Shown piece after piece: positions 7,960 to 16,744 of a stretch of 64,000 bases of DNA. Position 1 is the stretch's first letter; every line of letters starts with the position of its first letter. The notes below the pieces were generated by a model. The model made no database searches, was not told the origin of the DNA, and worked only from the letters and a program-made list of their open reading frames with translations. Source of the DNA: CAYRVX01 sp964427875 (lineage in GTDB: Bacteria; Planctomycetota; Phycisphaerae; SM23-33); NCBI GenBank assembly GCA_964427875.1, contig CAYRVX010000017.1, positions 1-64,000 of the forward strand, given 5' to 3'. A program made the translations under genes and the position numbers.

Positions 7960-9306
7960 ATGATGCAACCGAAGCCAGCCGGGCTGTCGCGGCGGCGGTT
8001 CCTTCGCACGTGCGCGCTCGGTGCGGCCGGCGTGATGGCCGGGCCGTACGCGGCTGCTTCCGGCGCCCTTGGCGCGGCGGGCAGGCCGGCGGCCAGCGAG
8101 CGTATCACCATCGGGATGATCGGCATGGGGCGGCAGGCGACGTACTCCAACGTCCGGGCGTTCCTGCACGCCTCCGACACGCAGGTGGTGGCCGTCTGCG
8201 ACGTGGACTCCTGGCGGATGGGCAGCGCCCGGCAGGCCGTCGAGAAGCACTACGCCGCCGCCAGGCGGTCCGGCGCGTATGCCGGCTGCTCGACGTACCG
8301 GGACTTCCGCGACCTCCTCGGACGGGCGGACATCGACGCCGTCATGGTCTCGACGCCGGACCACTGGCACGTGCCGATGTCCATCGCCGCCGCCCGCGCG
8401 GGCAAGGACGTCTGCTGCGAGAAGCCGCTGACGATGAGCGTTGCCGAGGGGCGGGCGCTGAGCAGCGCGATGACCCGGTACGGCTGCGTGTTCCGCACGG
8501 ACAGCGAGTTCCGCTCGATCCGCGGCTTCCACCGGGCGTGCGAGCTGGTCCGCAACGGGCGGATCGGCCGGCTGCACACCATCCGCGTCGGCGTGCCGCG
8601 GGGCGACACGTCGTGCCCGCCGCAGCCGGTCATGCCCGTGCCGGACGAGCTGGACTACGACCTCTGGCTGGGCCCCGCGCCGGCCGCGCCGTACACGCTG
8701 AAGCGCGTCCAGCCGCGCCACGGCTACGGCCGGCCGGGCTGGATGCGCTGCCGCGACTACTGCTTCGGCATGATCACCAACTGGGGGGCGCATCTCGTGG
8801 ACATCGCCCAGTGGGGCAATGCCACCGAGCGGACCGGCCCGGTCGAGGTCGAGGGCACCGGCCGCTATCCGACCGACGGGCTCTGGGACGTCCTGCTGGA
8901 CTTCGAGGTCCGCTACCGCTACGCCAACGGCGTGCGGATGATCTACACGATGAGCTCACCGTACGTCCGCTTCGAGGGGACCGGCGGCTGGATCCACGCC
9001 CCGTACGGGCGTGGCGGTCTGACGGCCGAGCCGGCGTCTCTCCTCACGTCCGTCATCGCACCGGGCGAGGTCCACCTGCCCTTCAAGAGCGAGAAGCGCG
9101 ACTTCATCGACTGCATCAAGACGCGCGGGCGGACCGTCGCCGACGCCGAGGTCGGCCACCGCACCACGAGCATTTGCCACCTCGGCCACATCGCCATCCA
9201 GCTCGGCCGAAGGCTCCGATGGGACCCGGCCGCCGAGCGATTCGCCGACGACCCGCAGGCCGACCGCATGCTCACGCTCGCCATGCGCGAGCCCTGGCGT
9301 CTGTGA
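7960..9306 (+). CDS. Tat-exported Gfo/Idh/MocA family oxidoreductase
   Basis: NAD(P)-dependent oxidoreductase of the Gfo/Idh/MocA family, which usually acts on sugars or inositols; the substrate is unknown. The 448-residue protein opens with a twin-arginine signal (SRRRFLRT, hydrophobic stretch to about residue 40), so it should be folded before export. The Rossmann motif follows (IGMIGMGRQA, residues near 50-60), then the family EKP motif (CCEKPLTM), whose lysine normally contacts the substrate. I start at the ATG at 7960 because it gives a normal Tat leader; an upstream in-frame start adds 18 unlike residues. The gene stands alone, 82 bp after an R1 element, and converges with the kinase gene. 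Confidence 0.88.
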   Translation: MMQPKPAGLSRRRFLRTCALGAAGVMAGPYAAASGALGAAGRPAASERITIGMIGMGRQATYSNVRAFLHASDTQVVAVCDVDSWRMGSARQAVEKHYAAARRSGAYAGCSTYRDFRDLLGRADIDAVMVSTPDHWHVPMSIAAARAGKDVCCEKPLTMSVAEGRALSSAMTRYGCVFRTDSEFRSIRGFHRACELVRNGRIGRLHTIRVGVPRGDTSCPPQPVMPVPDELDYDLWLGPAPAAPYTLKRVQPRHGYGRPGWMRCRDYCFGMITNWGAHLVDIAQWGNATERTGPVEVEGTGRYPTDGLWDVLLDFEVRYRYANGVRMIYTMSSPYVRFEGTGGWIHAPYGRGGLTAEPASLLTSVIAPGEVHLPFKSEKRDFIDCIKTRGRTVADAEVGHRTTSICHLGHIAIQLGRRLRWDPAAERFADDPQADRMLTLAMREPWRL

Positions 9307-9323
9307 GGAACCTCGCCTGATGC

Positions 9324-11417
9324 TCAATAGCCCACACGGCCGCCGCGCCTCTTGAGGGCGAAGGCGGCCTTCACCTCCGGCTTGGTCAGCACCACGAGCG
9401 CCCAGATGCCGATCGGGATGCCGATCGGGAAGGCGTACGTGCACGGAAGCATCGCCAGGATGCTCGCCGTCATCGCCAGGCCGTACGATCCCAGCTTCCG
9501 CATCCTGACCGCGCCCAGGATGATGAGAGCCGCTGTCGCGATCTGGAGAACGCCGGCCGCGACGCCAAAGAGCGAAAGCCAGAACGGGACCAGAGACATA
9601 CCTGTGCGGGCGCGGCCTTCCGCCGAGGCAGCGATCGGCACCGCCGGCGGGCCCGGGGCGGTTTGGGCCGACGCGGAGATGCGCCTCGCCGGGCCGGCGG
9701 GCCCGTCGGCCCAGCGGACGGAATGCTCAATCAGGACCCCAGTCTCCTGCCTCGCCGGGACCCTCGTGGGCATCCCAGCCGGGGGGCGATCGGGCAGCTC
9801 GGGCGAATCCTCCAGGAGCACGTAAGGAATCGCCACGAAGGCCAGGACCATCCCCAGGCCGTTGAGGATCCCGACGACGAGCAGCCCGATGGCCGGCCCC
9901 TGGACCTTCCGCCGCGCCGACTCCACGTCCGCCGGCTCGCCGGGCGCCGCCGTGGGGCCAACGTACTCGGGCCGCGGCTGCTCCCACTGGATCGCCGCAC
10001 CCGCCCTGGGCAGCGGGGAAGGCCGACCGGGAGCGACCGTAACTCCTGCCCTCGGCCTGCGCCCAAAGGCCGCTTTCACGTCCGGCCGCCGCAGGGCCAG
10101 CAGGACCCAGATGCCCAGCGGCAGGCTGAGCAGCCAGCCCGGCGTCAAGGGGATCATCACGAGGATGCAGCCGGTGACGGCCAGACCGTAGGAGTGCCCC
10201 CGCCGGAGACCCACAGCGCCCAGGATGGCCAGGGCGGCGACCGGCACGGCCAGCAGCAGCAGAACGACGAGCAGTATCATTCCCCCGTCGCCTATGGTTC
10301 GAAACACATCCAGGAGCAAGATGCCCGGGATCACCGAGGCAACGACAATCAGCCCGGCCGCCAAGAGGGCATTGGCAGGCCCTCGCACTTGGTGACGGAT
10401 GGCCTGAAGATCCGTTTCGAGCAGCGCGGCCCCGGGGATGGCCGCCGCCGGAGGCCCTGTGGGCAACCCGCTCGCGATGGAGTCCACGTCGCTCCTCACC
10501 TCGCTGGCGCGCTGGTATCGCAGCTCGGGCTCCCTCGCCATCGCTCGCAGGACGACCTCGTCGAGACGCACGTCCACCCGGACCTTCCGCGACGGCGGGG
10601 CGAAGCTGCCCAGCGGCAGCTCGCCCGTGAGCATCTCGTAGAACACGACGCCCAGCGAGTAGATGTCCGCGCGGTGATCGACCTCGCCCGGCCGCTCCAT
10701 CTGCTCCGGGGCCATGTAGTGAATCGTCCCCATCGTCTGCTGCGTCAGCGTCAGCGTGTAGTCCGTGGGCCCTCTGGCCAGCAGCTTCGCCAGGCCGAAG
10801 TCGGCGATCTTCACGCGGCCCTTCGTGTCGATCAGGATGTTCTCCGGCTTGATGTCGCGGTGGACGATCCCCTCGTCGTGGGCGTACTGGAGCGCATCGC
10901 AGATCTGCGGCACGATGGCCAGCGCCTGCTTCGGAGAGACGCGCTGCGTCTGCTCCATCTGTCGCAGGCTGACGCCGTCGACGTACTCCATGAGGAAGTA
11001 GAAGAACCCGCCGGCCAGCCCGAAGTCGTAGACGGCCACGATGTTCGGATGGTTCAGCCGCGCCAGCGAGCGGGCCTCCCGCGCGAACCGCTCGGCGAAG
11101 GTCGGATCGGCGCCGATGTCCGGCGGGAGGATCTTGAGGGCCACGAATCGGTCCAGCCCCGGCTGGCGGGCCTTGTAGACCACGCCCATGCCGCCCCGGC
11201 CGAGCAGGCCCATGACCTCGAGCTGCGGGAAGTGCTCGGCGATCTCGGCCGGCTCGGGCGGCACGAAGCCGACGCGGCTCGCCGCGGAGCCTTCCGGCGC
11301 GTCGGCCGCCAGCGTGCTCCGGACGCCCTCCTTCAGCAGGCACCGCGGGCAGAGCCCTTCCGGCGCGTCGGCCGCGAGGGCCCCGCCGCACTGCGGGCAT
11401 CGTCGAGTCTCCGCCAT
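9324..11417 (-). CDS. serine/threonine protein kinase with N-terminal zinc ribbon
   Basis: Membrane-anchored Hanks-type kinase of 697 residues. A small zinc ribbon (C7, C10, C23, C26) precedes the kinase domain (about 68-330). The catalytic set is intact: glycine loop LLGRGGMGVVY, K95 in VALK, HRD with D188, DFG with D207 and an APE motif. Several hydrophobic segments in the second half (about 345-470 and 500-690) resemble duplicated small-membrane-protein modules. The ATG has AAGGAG upstream. An ECF sigma factor lies 94 bp upstream on the same strand, so the two are probably co-transcribed; such pairs are common in planctomycetes and the kinase is the likely partner of the sigma factor. Its targets are unknown. 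Confidence 0.93.
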   Translation of the reverse strand: MAETRRCPQCGGALAADAPEGLCPRCLLKEGVRSTLAADAPEGSAASRVGFVPPEPAEIAEHFPQLEVMGLLGRGGMGVVYKARQPGLDRFVALKILPPDIGADPTFAERFAREARSLARLNHPNIVAVYDFGLAGGFFYFLMEYVDGVSLRQMEQTQRVSPKQALAIVPQICDALQYAHDEGIVHRDIKPENILIDTKGRVKIADFGLAKLLARGPTDYTLTLTQQTMGTIHYMAPEQMERPGEVDHRADIYSLGVVFYEMLTGELPLGSFAPPSRKVRVDVRLDEVVLRAMAREPELRYQRASEVRSDVDSIASGLPTGPPAAAIPGAALLETDLQAIRHQVRGPANALLAAGLIVVASVIPGILLLDVFRTIGDGGMILLVVLLLLAVPVAALAILGAVGLRRGHSYGLAVTGCILVMIPLTPGWLLSLPLGIWVLLALRRPDVKAAFGRRPRAGVTVAPGRPSPLPRAGAAIQWEQPRPEYVGPTAAPGEPADVESARRKVQGPAIGLLVVGILNGLGMVLAFVAIPYVLLEDSPELPDRPPAGMPTRVPARQETGVLIEHSVRWADGPAGPARRISASAQTAPGPPAVPIAASAEGRARTGMSLVPFWLSLFGVAAGVLQIATAALIILGAVRMRKLGSYGLAMTASILAMLPCTYAFPIGIPIGIWALVVLTKPEVKAAFALKRRGGRVGY

Positions 11418-11511
11418 CGAACGTCTCCTTCCCCACGGTTCCGCCAGATACTAAAGCAAAAACCGCCAGAGGTTACAGGGACTTTGGCCGTTTTCGCGGG
11501 GCTGTGGCTTC

Positions 11512-12264
11512 TCACGGCGCCAGTGCGGCGAAGAGATGGTGGATCTCGTCGTCGATCTCCTCGGGCGAGGCGACCGTCTGGGCGATCTGATCCCGCAGCA
11601 GGTCGCGGTAGCGCCGCCGCAGCCGATGGACGGCGACCTTGACGGCCTCCGGCGTCATGCCCAGCTCCGCGGCGGCCTCGGCGTACGGGCTGCCGGGCAC
11701 CGCGCCGCCCAAAAAGCCCTTGAGCCGCTCGAAAATGTGCTCCTTGCCGTCGCTCTTGTATTGCCCCCGCAGCTCGGCGAGCACGAGGTCCAGCAGCGTC
11801 AGCGCCCAGCGGCGCTCGAAGAGCCTCTCGGCCGTGAGGCCGTCGGCCGGCTCGAGGTGGTAGCGGCCCTCGGCGCTCTCGGCGTCGATGGAGACCACCT
11901 CGCAGCCGCCGCCGCGCTTCTGCGCGCGGGCGCGGTCCCACTCGTTGGCCAGGAAGTGCTTCAGCGACGCCAGGAGGTAGGAGCGAAACTTGCCTCGCCG
12001 CCGGTCGGCCGCCCGCACGGCGTGCTTCTCGATGAGCCGGGCGAAGAAGCCCTGTGTCAGGTCCTGCGCCTCGTCGGCGTCGCGGCCGCGCCGGCGGACG
12101 TAGGCGTACAGCGGATACCAGTAGAGCCCGCACAGCGTCTCCAGGGCCCGCCGGGACTCCGCAGACGCCTCGCCGCCCGCCGCCAGGACGAGGCTCCATC
12201 GCGTCGTCGCGAAGTGCTCCCCGCCGGAGCCGCCCTTCGCCCGCTCGTCCTCGTCGCCAGACAT
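11512..12264 (-). CDS. ECF-type RNA polymerase sigma factor
   Basis: Group IV sigma factor of 250 residues that should direct RNA polymerase to a specific promoter set. The N-terminal FATTRWSLVLAA stretch and the region 2 signature DLTQGFFARLIEK (about residue 70-82) are characteristic of the ECF subfamily abundant in planctomycetes. Region 4 is represented by a C-terminal helix-turn-helix (ELGMTPEAVKVAVHRLRRRY, about 200-220). No anti-sigma gene is adjacent; the downstream kinase takes that place, suggesting control by phosphorylation. The ATG chosen has no strong ribosome-binding site. It is transcribed divergently from the formate dehydrogenase operon, with 168 bp between them. Confidence 0.92.
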   Translation of the reverse strand: MSGDEDERAKGGSGGEHFATTRWSLVLAAGGEASAESRRALETLCGLYWYPLYAYVRRRGRDADEAQDLTQGFFARLIEKHAVRAADRRRGKFRSYLLASLKHFLANEWDRARAQKRGGGCEVVSIDAESAEGRYHLEPADGLTAERLFERRWALTLLDLVLAELRGQYKSDGKEHIFERLKGFLGGAVPGSPYAEAAAELGMTPEAVKVAVHRLRRRYRDLLRDQIAQTVASPEEIDDEIHHLFAALAP

Positions 12265-12358
12265 TTGTGCATTGTATGAGGCGACGGGGCGACGGGCAAC
12301 GCCGGCGCGAGGCGCCGGGCCGCCGCCTGATCTAGGTTTTCCTCAGGGGCGTGTCTGC

Positions 12359-12364
12359 TATAAT
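12359..12364 (+). promoter_or_regulatory. consensus -10 box upstream of formate dehydrogenase operon
   Basis: A perfect TATAAT lies 68 bp before the first gene of the 12433-16336 operon and on its strand. No good -35 box is found at the usual distance (GTTTTC is the nearest), so the promoter may depend on an activator. The same divergent region must also hold the promoter of the sigma factor gene. Confidence 0.45.
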
Positions 12365-12432
12365 GTTCGCGCCGGAGCCCGGCCGCGGCGTGCGCCGCCG
12401 GGGCGAGGCAAACAGACCGAAAGGCGGCAGGC

Positions 12433-13311
12433 ATGACGCGAAGCGAAGCGACCGCGGGAGGCCCGCGGGCCGGCGGGCGGGAAGGTCCGGGTGAGCTGTA
12501 CCGCCCGTTTGCGTGCAGACTGGAGAGTGTCCGCGACCTGACGCCGACGGAGAAGCTCTTCCGTTTCGTCCGGCTGGACGGCCGGCCGTTCGGGCACAGG
12601 CCCGGCCAGTTCATGCAGGTGTCCATCTTCGGCATCGGCGAGGCGCCCATCTCGGTGTCCTCCTCCGCGACCCGCGGGGACTACCTCGAGCTGGGCGTCC
12701 GCGACGCCGGCACGCTGACCGGCGCGATGCACGCGCTGCGCCCGGGCGAGACGCTCGGCATGCGCGGGCCGTTCGGCACCTTCTTCGACACCGACGCCAT
12801 GGCGGGCAGGGACCTGCTGCTCATCTCCGGCGGCTGCGGGCTGGCGCCCATGCGGGCGCTGATCCAACACGTCGAGGACCGCCGCGAGGACTTCGGCGAG
12901 GTGACCATCCTCTACGGGGCCAAGAGCCCGCAAGACCTGCTGTACGAGGACGAGCTGGCGCAGTGGTCGGCCTCGGGGAAGCTCGCCTGCCACGTGACCG
13001 TGGACAACGTCCCCGGCGGGACGTGCTGGGAGGGCGACCTCGGCGTGATCACGACGCTGATCCCGCCGCTGGACATCGATCCGGCGAAGACCGTCGCCGT
13101 GGTCGTCGGCCCGCCGGTCATGTACAAGTTCGTCATCCGGGAGCTGCACGAGAAGGGCGTGAGCGACGAGAACGTCATCGTCTCGCTCGAGCGGTACATG
13201 CGATGCGGCGTCGGCAAGTGCGGCCACTGCACCATCGATCACCTCTACTGCTGCATCGACGGCCCGGTGTTTAGACTGGACCAGGTCGCCAGCTTGAAGG
13301 GCGCGATATGA
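12433..13311 (+). CDS. FAD/NAD(P)-binding electron-transfer subunit, sulfhydrogenase gamma (HydG/AsrB) type
   Basis: Ferredoxin-NADP reductase-like subunit of 292 residues that should pass electrons between NAD(P)H, via FAD, and an iron-sulfur partner. The FAD-binding motif of the FNR fold (HRPGQFMQV, near residue 57) and the NAD-binding GGCGLAPM motif (near 137) are visible. A C-terminal cysteine set (MRCGVGKCGHC then YCC, residues 256-276) is the [2Fe-2S] ligand region of the gamma subunits of sulfhydrogenase and anaerobic sulfite reductase. The stop codon overlaps the start of the formate dehydrogenase gene (ATGA), so the two are translationally coupled. The substrate partner here is therefore formate rather than hydrogen or sulfite; this is inference from context. 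Confidence 0.87.
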   Translation: MTRSEATAGGPRAGGREGPGELYRPFACRLESVRDLTPTEKLFRFVRLDGRPFGHRPGQFMQVSIFGIGEAPISVSSSATRGDYLELGVRDAGTLTGAMHALRPGETLGMRGPFGTFFDTDAMAGRDLLLISGGCGLAPMRALIQHVEDRREDFGEVTILYGAKSPQDLLYEDELAQWSASGKLACHVTVDNVPGGTCWEGDLGVITTLIPPLDIDPAKTVAVVVGPPVMYKFVIRELHEKGVSDENVIVSLERYMRCGVGKCGHCTIDHLYCCIDGPVFRLDQVASLKGAI

Positions 13312-15347
13312 GAAAGGTCCTGACAACCTGCCCGTACTGCGGCACCGGGTGCTGCTTCTACCTGATCGTCGGCGACGACGGCCGGCTCGCCGGCGTCGAG
13401 CCGAGCAGGGAGCACGTCGTCGCCCGGGGCCAGGTGTGCGTGAAGGGCTGGAGCGCCTCGGAGTTCGTCGGCCACCCCGACCGGCTGACCGGGCCGCTGA
13501 TCCGCAGGAACGGGGCGTTTCAGCCGGCCTCGTGGGACGAGGCGCTCGGGCTCGTCGTCGCCAGGCTGCGGGGCATCCAGGCCGACCACGGCAGAGACTC
13601 GATCGCCTTCTTCTCCTCGGCCAAGACGACGAACGAGGAGAACTACCTGATGATGAAGCTCGCCCGGGCGGTGTTCGGTACGAACAACGTGGACCACTGC
13701 GCGAGGCTGTGCCATTCCTCCACGGTGGTGGGGCTGGCCGCGACGTTCGGCTCGGGCGCGATGACGAACTCCATCTCGTGCATGGAAGAGGCCGACTGCA
13801 TCTTCGTGACCGGCTCGAACACCACCGAGCAGCACCCGCTGATCGGCTCGCGGATCATCAAGGCCGTCGGGAAAGGCGCGAAGCTCATCGTGGCCGACAA
13901 CCGCAAGATCCGCCTGGCCCGCCTGGCGGACCTCCACATCCGCTGGCGCAACGGCACGGACGTCGCGCTGCTCAACGGCATGATGAACGTGATCATCGCC
14001 GAGCACCTGGAGGACAGCCAGTTCATCGCCGCCCGCACGGAGAACTACGAGGAGCTGAAGAAGGTCGTCGCGGACTACCCGCCCCGGAAGGCCGCCGAGA
14101 TCTGCGGGATCACGCCCGATGAGATCGTCCGGGCCGCCCGCATGTTCGCCGCGGCCGAGCGCGCCATGATCGTCTACTCGATGGGCATCACCCAGCACAC
14201 CCACGGCGTCGACAACGTCAAGAGCTGCGCGAACCTGGCCATGCTCACCGGCAGCGTCGGCCGACCCGGCACCGGCGTCAACCCTCTCCGCGGCCAGAAC
14301 AACGTCCAGGGCGCCTGCGACATGGGCGCGCTGCCCAACGTCTACAGCGGCTACCAGAAGGTCACCGACGCGGACATCCGGCGGAAGTTCCAGGACGCCT
14401 GGGGCGTCGAGGACCTCCCCGGAGAGGTGGGCCTGGCGGTGACCACGGCGATCAACGCGGCCGCCGAGGGGAAGCTGAAGGGGCTCTACATCATGGGCGA
14501 GAACCCCATGATGTCCGACCCCGACCAGAACCACGTCCGCGAGGCGCTCGAGAAGCTGGAGTTCCTTCTCGTCCAGGACATCTTCCACACGCCGACGAGC
14601 GAGCTGGCCGACGTGATCCTCCCGGCGGCGTCCTACGCGGAGAAGGACGGCACGTTCACGTCCACCGAGCGACGGGTGCAGCGGGTGCGGAAGGCGATCG
14701 AGCCGATCGGCCAAAGCCGGCCGGACTGGGAGATCCTCTGCGACGTCGCCCGCCGCTGCGGCTACGAGCGGATGCGGTACGACTCGGCCGGCGAGATCAT
14801 GGACGAGATCGCGGCAGTCACGCCGATCTACGGCGGGATCTCGTTCGACCGCATCGACCAGGTGGGCTTGCAGTGGCCCTGCCCGGACGGCGAGCACCCC
14901 GGCACGCCGGTGCTGCACGCCGGCAAGTTCGCCCGCGGGCTGGGCATGTTCAGCCCCGCGGAGTACCGCCCGTCGGCCGAGCTGCCGGACGAGGAGTATC
15001 CGTTCGTGCTCTCCACCGGCCGGTGCTACTTCCACTTCCACACGGGCACGATGACCCGGCGGTCGCGGCTGCTGGACCGCGAGGAGCGGTTTCCCTACGT
15101 TGAGATCAGCCCGGCCGACGCGAAGGGGCTCGGCATCGCCGACCGGCAGTGGGTGCTGGTCAGCACTCGCCGGGGCGAGGTGAAGGCGATGGCCCGCGTG
15201 ACGGACGTGGCCAAGGACGGCGTGCTGTTCATGCCGTTCCACTTCGAGGAAGGCCCGGCGAACCGGCTGACGAACAACGCACTGGACCCCGTCGCCAAGA
15301 TCCCGGAGTACAAGGTCTGTGCCGCCAAGATAAGGAGCGCCCCGTGA
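13308..15347 (+). CDS. formate dehydrogenase catalytic (molybdopterin) subunit, Cys type
   Basis: Molybdenum- or tungsten-bis-MGD oxidoreductase of 679 residues. The N-terminal [4Fe-4S] motif (CPYCGTGC at 8-15, with VCVKG near 44) is followed by the molybdopterin domains and a C-terminal dinucleotide-binding domain. At the active site RLCHSS places C135 where other formate dehydrogenases have selenocysteine, next to H136. The conserved arginine region (GRPGTGVNPLRGQNNVQG, near 319-336) is present, which supports formate as substrate. Nitrate reductase or another family member is less likely. In the Wood-Ljungdahl setting it would reduce CO2 to formate or run in reverse. It is cytoplasmic: no Tat signal is present. 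It overlaps both neighbouring genes by four bases. Confidence 0.88.
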   Translation: MRKVLTTCPYCGTGCCFYLIVGDDGRLAGVEPSREHVVARGQVCVKGWSASEFVGHPDRLTGPLIRRNGAFQPASWDEALGLVVARLRGIQADHGRDSIAFFSSAKTTNEENYLMMKLARAVFGTNNVDHCARLCHSSTVVGLAATFGSGAMTNSISCMEEADCIFVTGSNTTEQHPLIGSRIIKAVGKGAKLIVADNRKIRLARLADLHIRWRNGTDVALLNGMMNVIIAEHLEDSQFIAARTENYEELKKVVADYPPRKAAEICGITPDEIVRAARMFAAAERAMIVYSMGITQHTHGVDNVKSCANLAMLTGSVGRPGTGVNPLRGQNNVQGACDMGALPNVYSGYQKVTDADIRRKFQDAWGVEDLPGEVGLAVTTAINAAAEGKLKGLYIMGENPMMSDPDQNHVREALEKLEFLLVQDIFHTPTSELADVILPAASYAEKDGTFTSTERRVQRVRKAIEPIGQSRPDWEILCDVARRCGYERMRYDSAGEIMDEIAAVTPIYGGISFDRIDQVGLQWPCPDGEHPGTPVLHAGKFARGLGMFSPAEYRPSAELPDEEYPFVLSTGRCYFHFHTGTMTRRSRLLDREERFPYVEISPADAKGLGIADRQWVLVSTRRGEVKAMARVTDVAKDGVLFMPFHFEEGPANRLTNNALDPVAKIPEYKVCAAKIRSAP

Positions 15348-16336
15348 AGGCATTGACTCTGCAAGAGCTGGAGGCGTTCTTCCGGTCGCTGGAGAGCGAC
15401 TGGGACGTCCGCGTTCCCGTCCGCCTGCACGACGGCACCCGGGCGCTGGGCAGGCTCGACGAGGGCCCGCTGGCCCTTGCCGGCGGCCGGCTGCCCCGAA
15501 AGCCCACGGAGGCCTTCTTCCCGCAGATGGAGCAGGTCCTCACCGCCGGCCCCGACGGCGTGGTGATGCAGGGCCCGCCCGCCAAGCCGCTGTTCGTCGT
15601 GGGCTTCACCGCGCAGGACGCCGACTGCCTCGAGTTCATCGACCGCTTCTTCAGCGCCGAGTACCGCGACGACGTCTACTTCAACAAGCGCTACGGGGCC
15701 GTGGTGGTCTGCGTGTCCGGCCGCTGCGGCGAGGACGGCGAATTCCTCAGGATCGCCGGCGGCAAGTGCGACGTCGAGCTGATCTACAACGGCTGGCGGT
15801 ACCTGGCCGCCGGCTACTCGCTGGCCGGCAAGGCCCTCGTCGAAAGGATGCCCGACGGCGCCGAAGCTCCCGCCGAGGCGCTCGCGGAGCTTCAGGGGCT
15901 CTCCGACGCGCTGCCCACGGACGACCAGGATCTCCTCCAGGCGGCGTCGAAGCTGCTCCTGGCCGAGAAGGTGCCCGAGGAGTTCTGGCAGGACGTCGCC
16001 GACCGCTGCATCGCCTGCACGTCCTGCAACCTGGTGTGCCCCACGTGCACGTGTTTCGACGTGCTCGACTGCACGGTCGGCGACAGCGTGCAGCGATGGC
16101 GGCTGTGGGATTCCTGCCAGCTCGACGGCTTCATGCGCGAGGCCAGCGGGCACAATCCGATGGGCGCAGAGCACCAGCGGACCCGCCGCCGCATACACCA
16201 CAAGCTGGCCGCCGACGTGACGCGCTGGGGCCACGTCACCTGCTATCTCTGCGGGCGCTGCGATGAGGCCTGCCCCACGGGAATCGGCATCAAGGCCGTC
16301 TGCCGCGAAATGGTCGAGAAGTACGGCCTGGCGTGA
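15344..16336 (+). CDS. 4Fe-4S dicluster subunit, sulfhydrogenase beta (HydB/AsrA) type
   Basis: Iron-sulfur electron-transfer protein of 330 residues linking the flavin subunit and the formate dehydrogenase. The N-terminal two thirds show the family's KPTEAFFPQ motif (about 46-54) and a region resembling the conserved GxxxxDxxxLxxxD segment. Near the C-terminus are two [4Fe-4S] motifs, CIACTSCNLVCPTC and CYLCGRCDEACPTG. The start is GTG at 15344, overlapping the previous stop as GTGA, with AAGGAG just upstream; a longer in-frame reading would run deep into the formate dehydrogenase gene. Together the three genes form an NAD(P)-linked formate dehydrogenase assembled from sulfhydrogenase-type modules. 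Confidence 0.85.
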   Translation: MKALTLQELEAFFRSLESDWDVRVPVRLHDGTRALGRLDEGPLALAGGRLPRKPTEAFFPQMEQVLTAGPDGVVMQGPPAKPLFVVGFTAQDADCLEFIDRFFSAEYRDDVYFNKRYGAVVVCVSGRCGEDGEFLRIAGGKCDVELIYNGWRYLAAGYSLAGKALVERMPDGAEAPAEALAELQGLSDALPTDDQDLLQAASKLLLAEKVPEEFWQDVADRCIACTSCNLVCPTCTCFDVLDCTVGDSVQRWRLWDSCQLDGFMREASGHNPMGAEHQRTRRRIHHKLAADVTRWGHVTCYLCGRCDEACPTGIGIKAVCREMVEKYGLA

Positions 16337-16399
16337 AGCAGGGCCGGCCCGCCCCGGCGCCGACACCGCCTTCCAGTTGAAGTTTTTCCATTTTTGGGG

Positions 16400-16427
16400 T
16401 TGACATCTTAAAAATAGATGCTATAAT
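16400..16427 (+). promoter_or_regulatory. near-consensus sigma70 promoter without an obvious gene
   Basis: TTGACA (16400-16405) and TATAAT (16422-16427) are both perfect and separated by 16 nt, the best promoter match in the window. It points into 16428-16744, where no coding sequence convinces me (the only open frame, 16498-16725, has no homologue I recognise and an atypical composition), followed by a gene on the opposite strand. Confidence 0.7.
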
Positions 16428-16436
16428 ATGGTGGTC

Positions 16437-16740
16437 AGGCAGAGTATCGGCTCGCTTATCCCCGATCCATCATCCCAATCCGGGCAAGGCTGGGCGCATG
16501 CTGAAGGGACACATTGTCGCCCGGCGGACTGGTCGGATGCAAACTCTTTTCCGTAAGGGGCTAACCAATCGACGCACCGATCGAGTGTGTATCCCGCACT
16601 CGGGCGACCCGGGCCGGCGGCGCCAGCTATGCTCTTTCATAGAAAGCGCTTATCGTCGATCAGCCGCCTCAGCGGCGAAAAAACCCGAAAAAAGTACACA
16701 AAAGGACACGTTCCCAAAGACGTAAGCGCCCATTGAAATG
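16437..16740 (+). ncRNA. possible untranslated RNA downstream of strong promoter
   Basis: About 300 bp of unassigned, relatively AT-rich sequence follows the strong promoter. It contains short complementary stretches (for example CCCGCACTCGGGCGACCCGGG near 16592-16612 and GCCGCCTCAGCGGC near 16662-16676) but no clear terminator on the plus strand and no riboswitch or 6S-like pattern I can identify. The extent is only bounded by promoter and downstream gene. Low confidence; it may also be the remains of a lost gene. Confidence 0.25.
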
Positions 16741-16744
16741 ATAC

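Noticed and set aside
9663..11642. Long plus-strand open frame opposite the kinase
   Set aside because: Arg/His/Pro-rich shadow of the kinase gene with no motifs; the minus-strand kinase has all catalytic residues.
13308..15347. Selenocysteine formate dehydrogenase
   Set aside because: The active-site codon at 13710-13712 is TGC (Cys), with no in-frame TGA.
16428..16744. c-di-GMP (GEMM) or similar riboswitch downstream of the strong promoter
   Set aside because: A GATGCAAAC...GGGGCTAACC stretch superficially recalls GEMM, but the upstream conserved segment is missing and there is no suitable gene on that strand.
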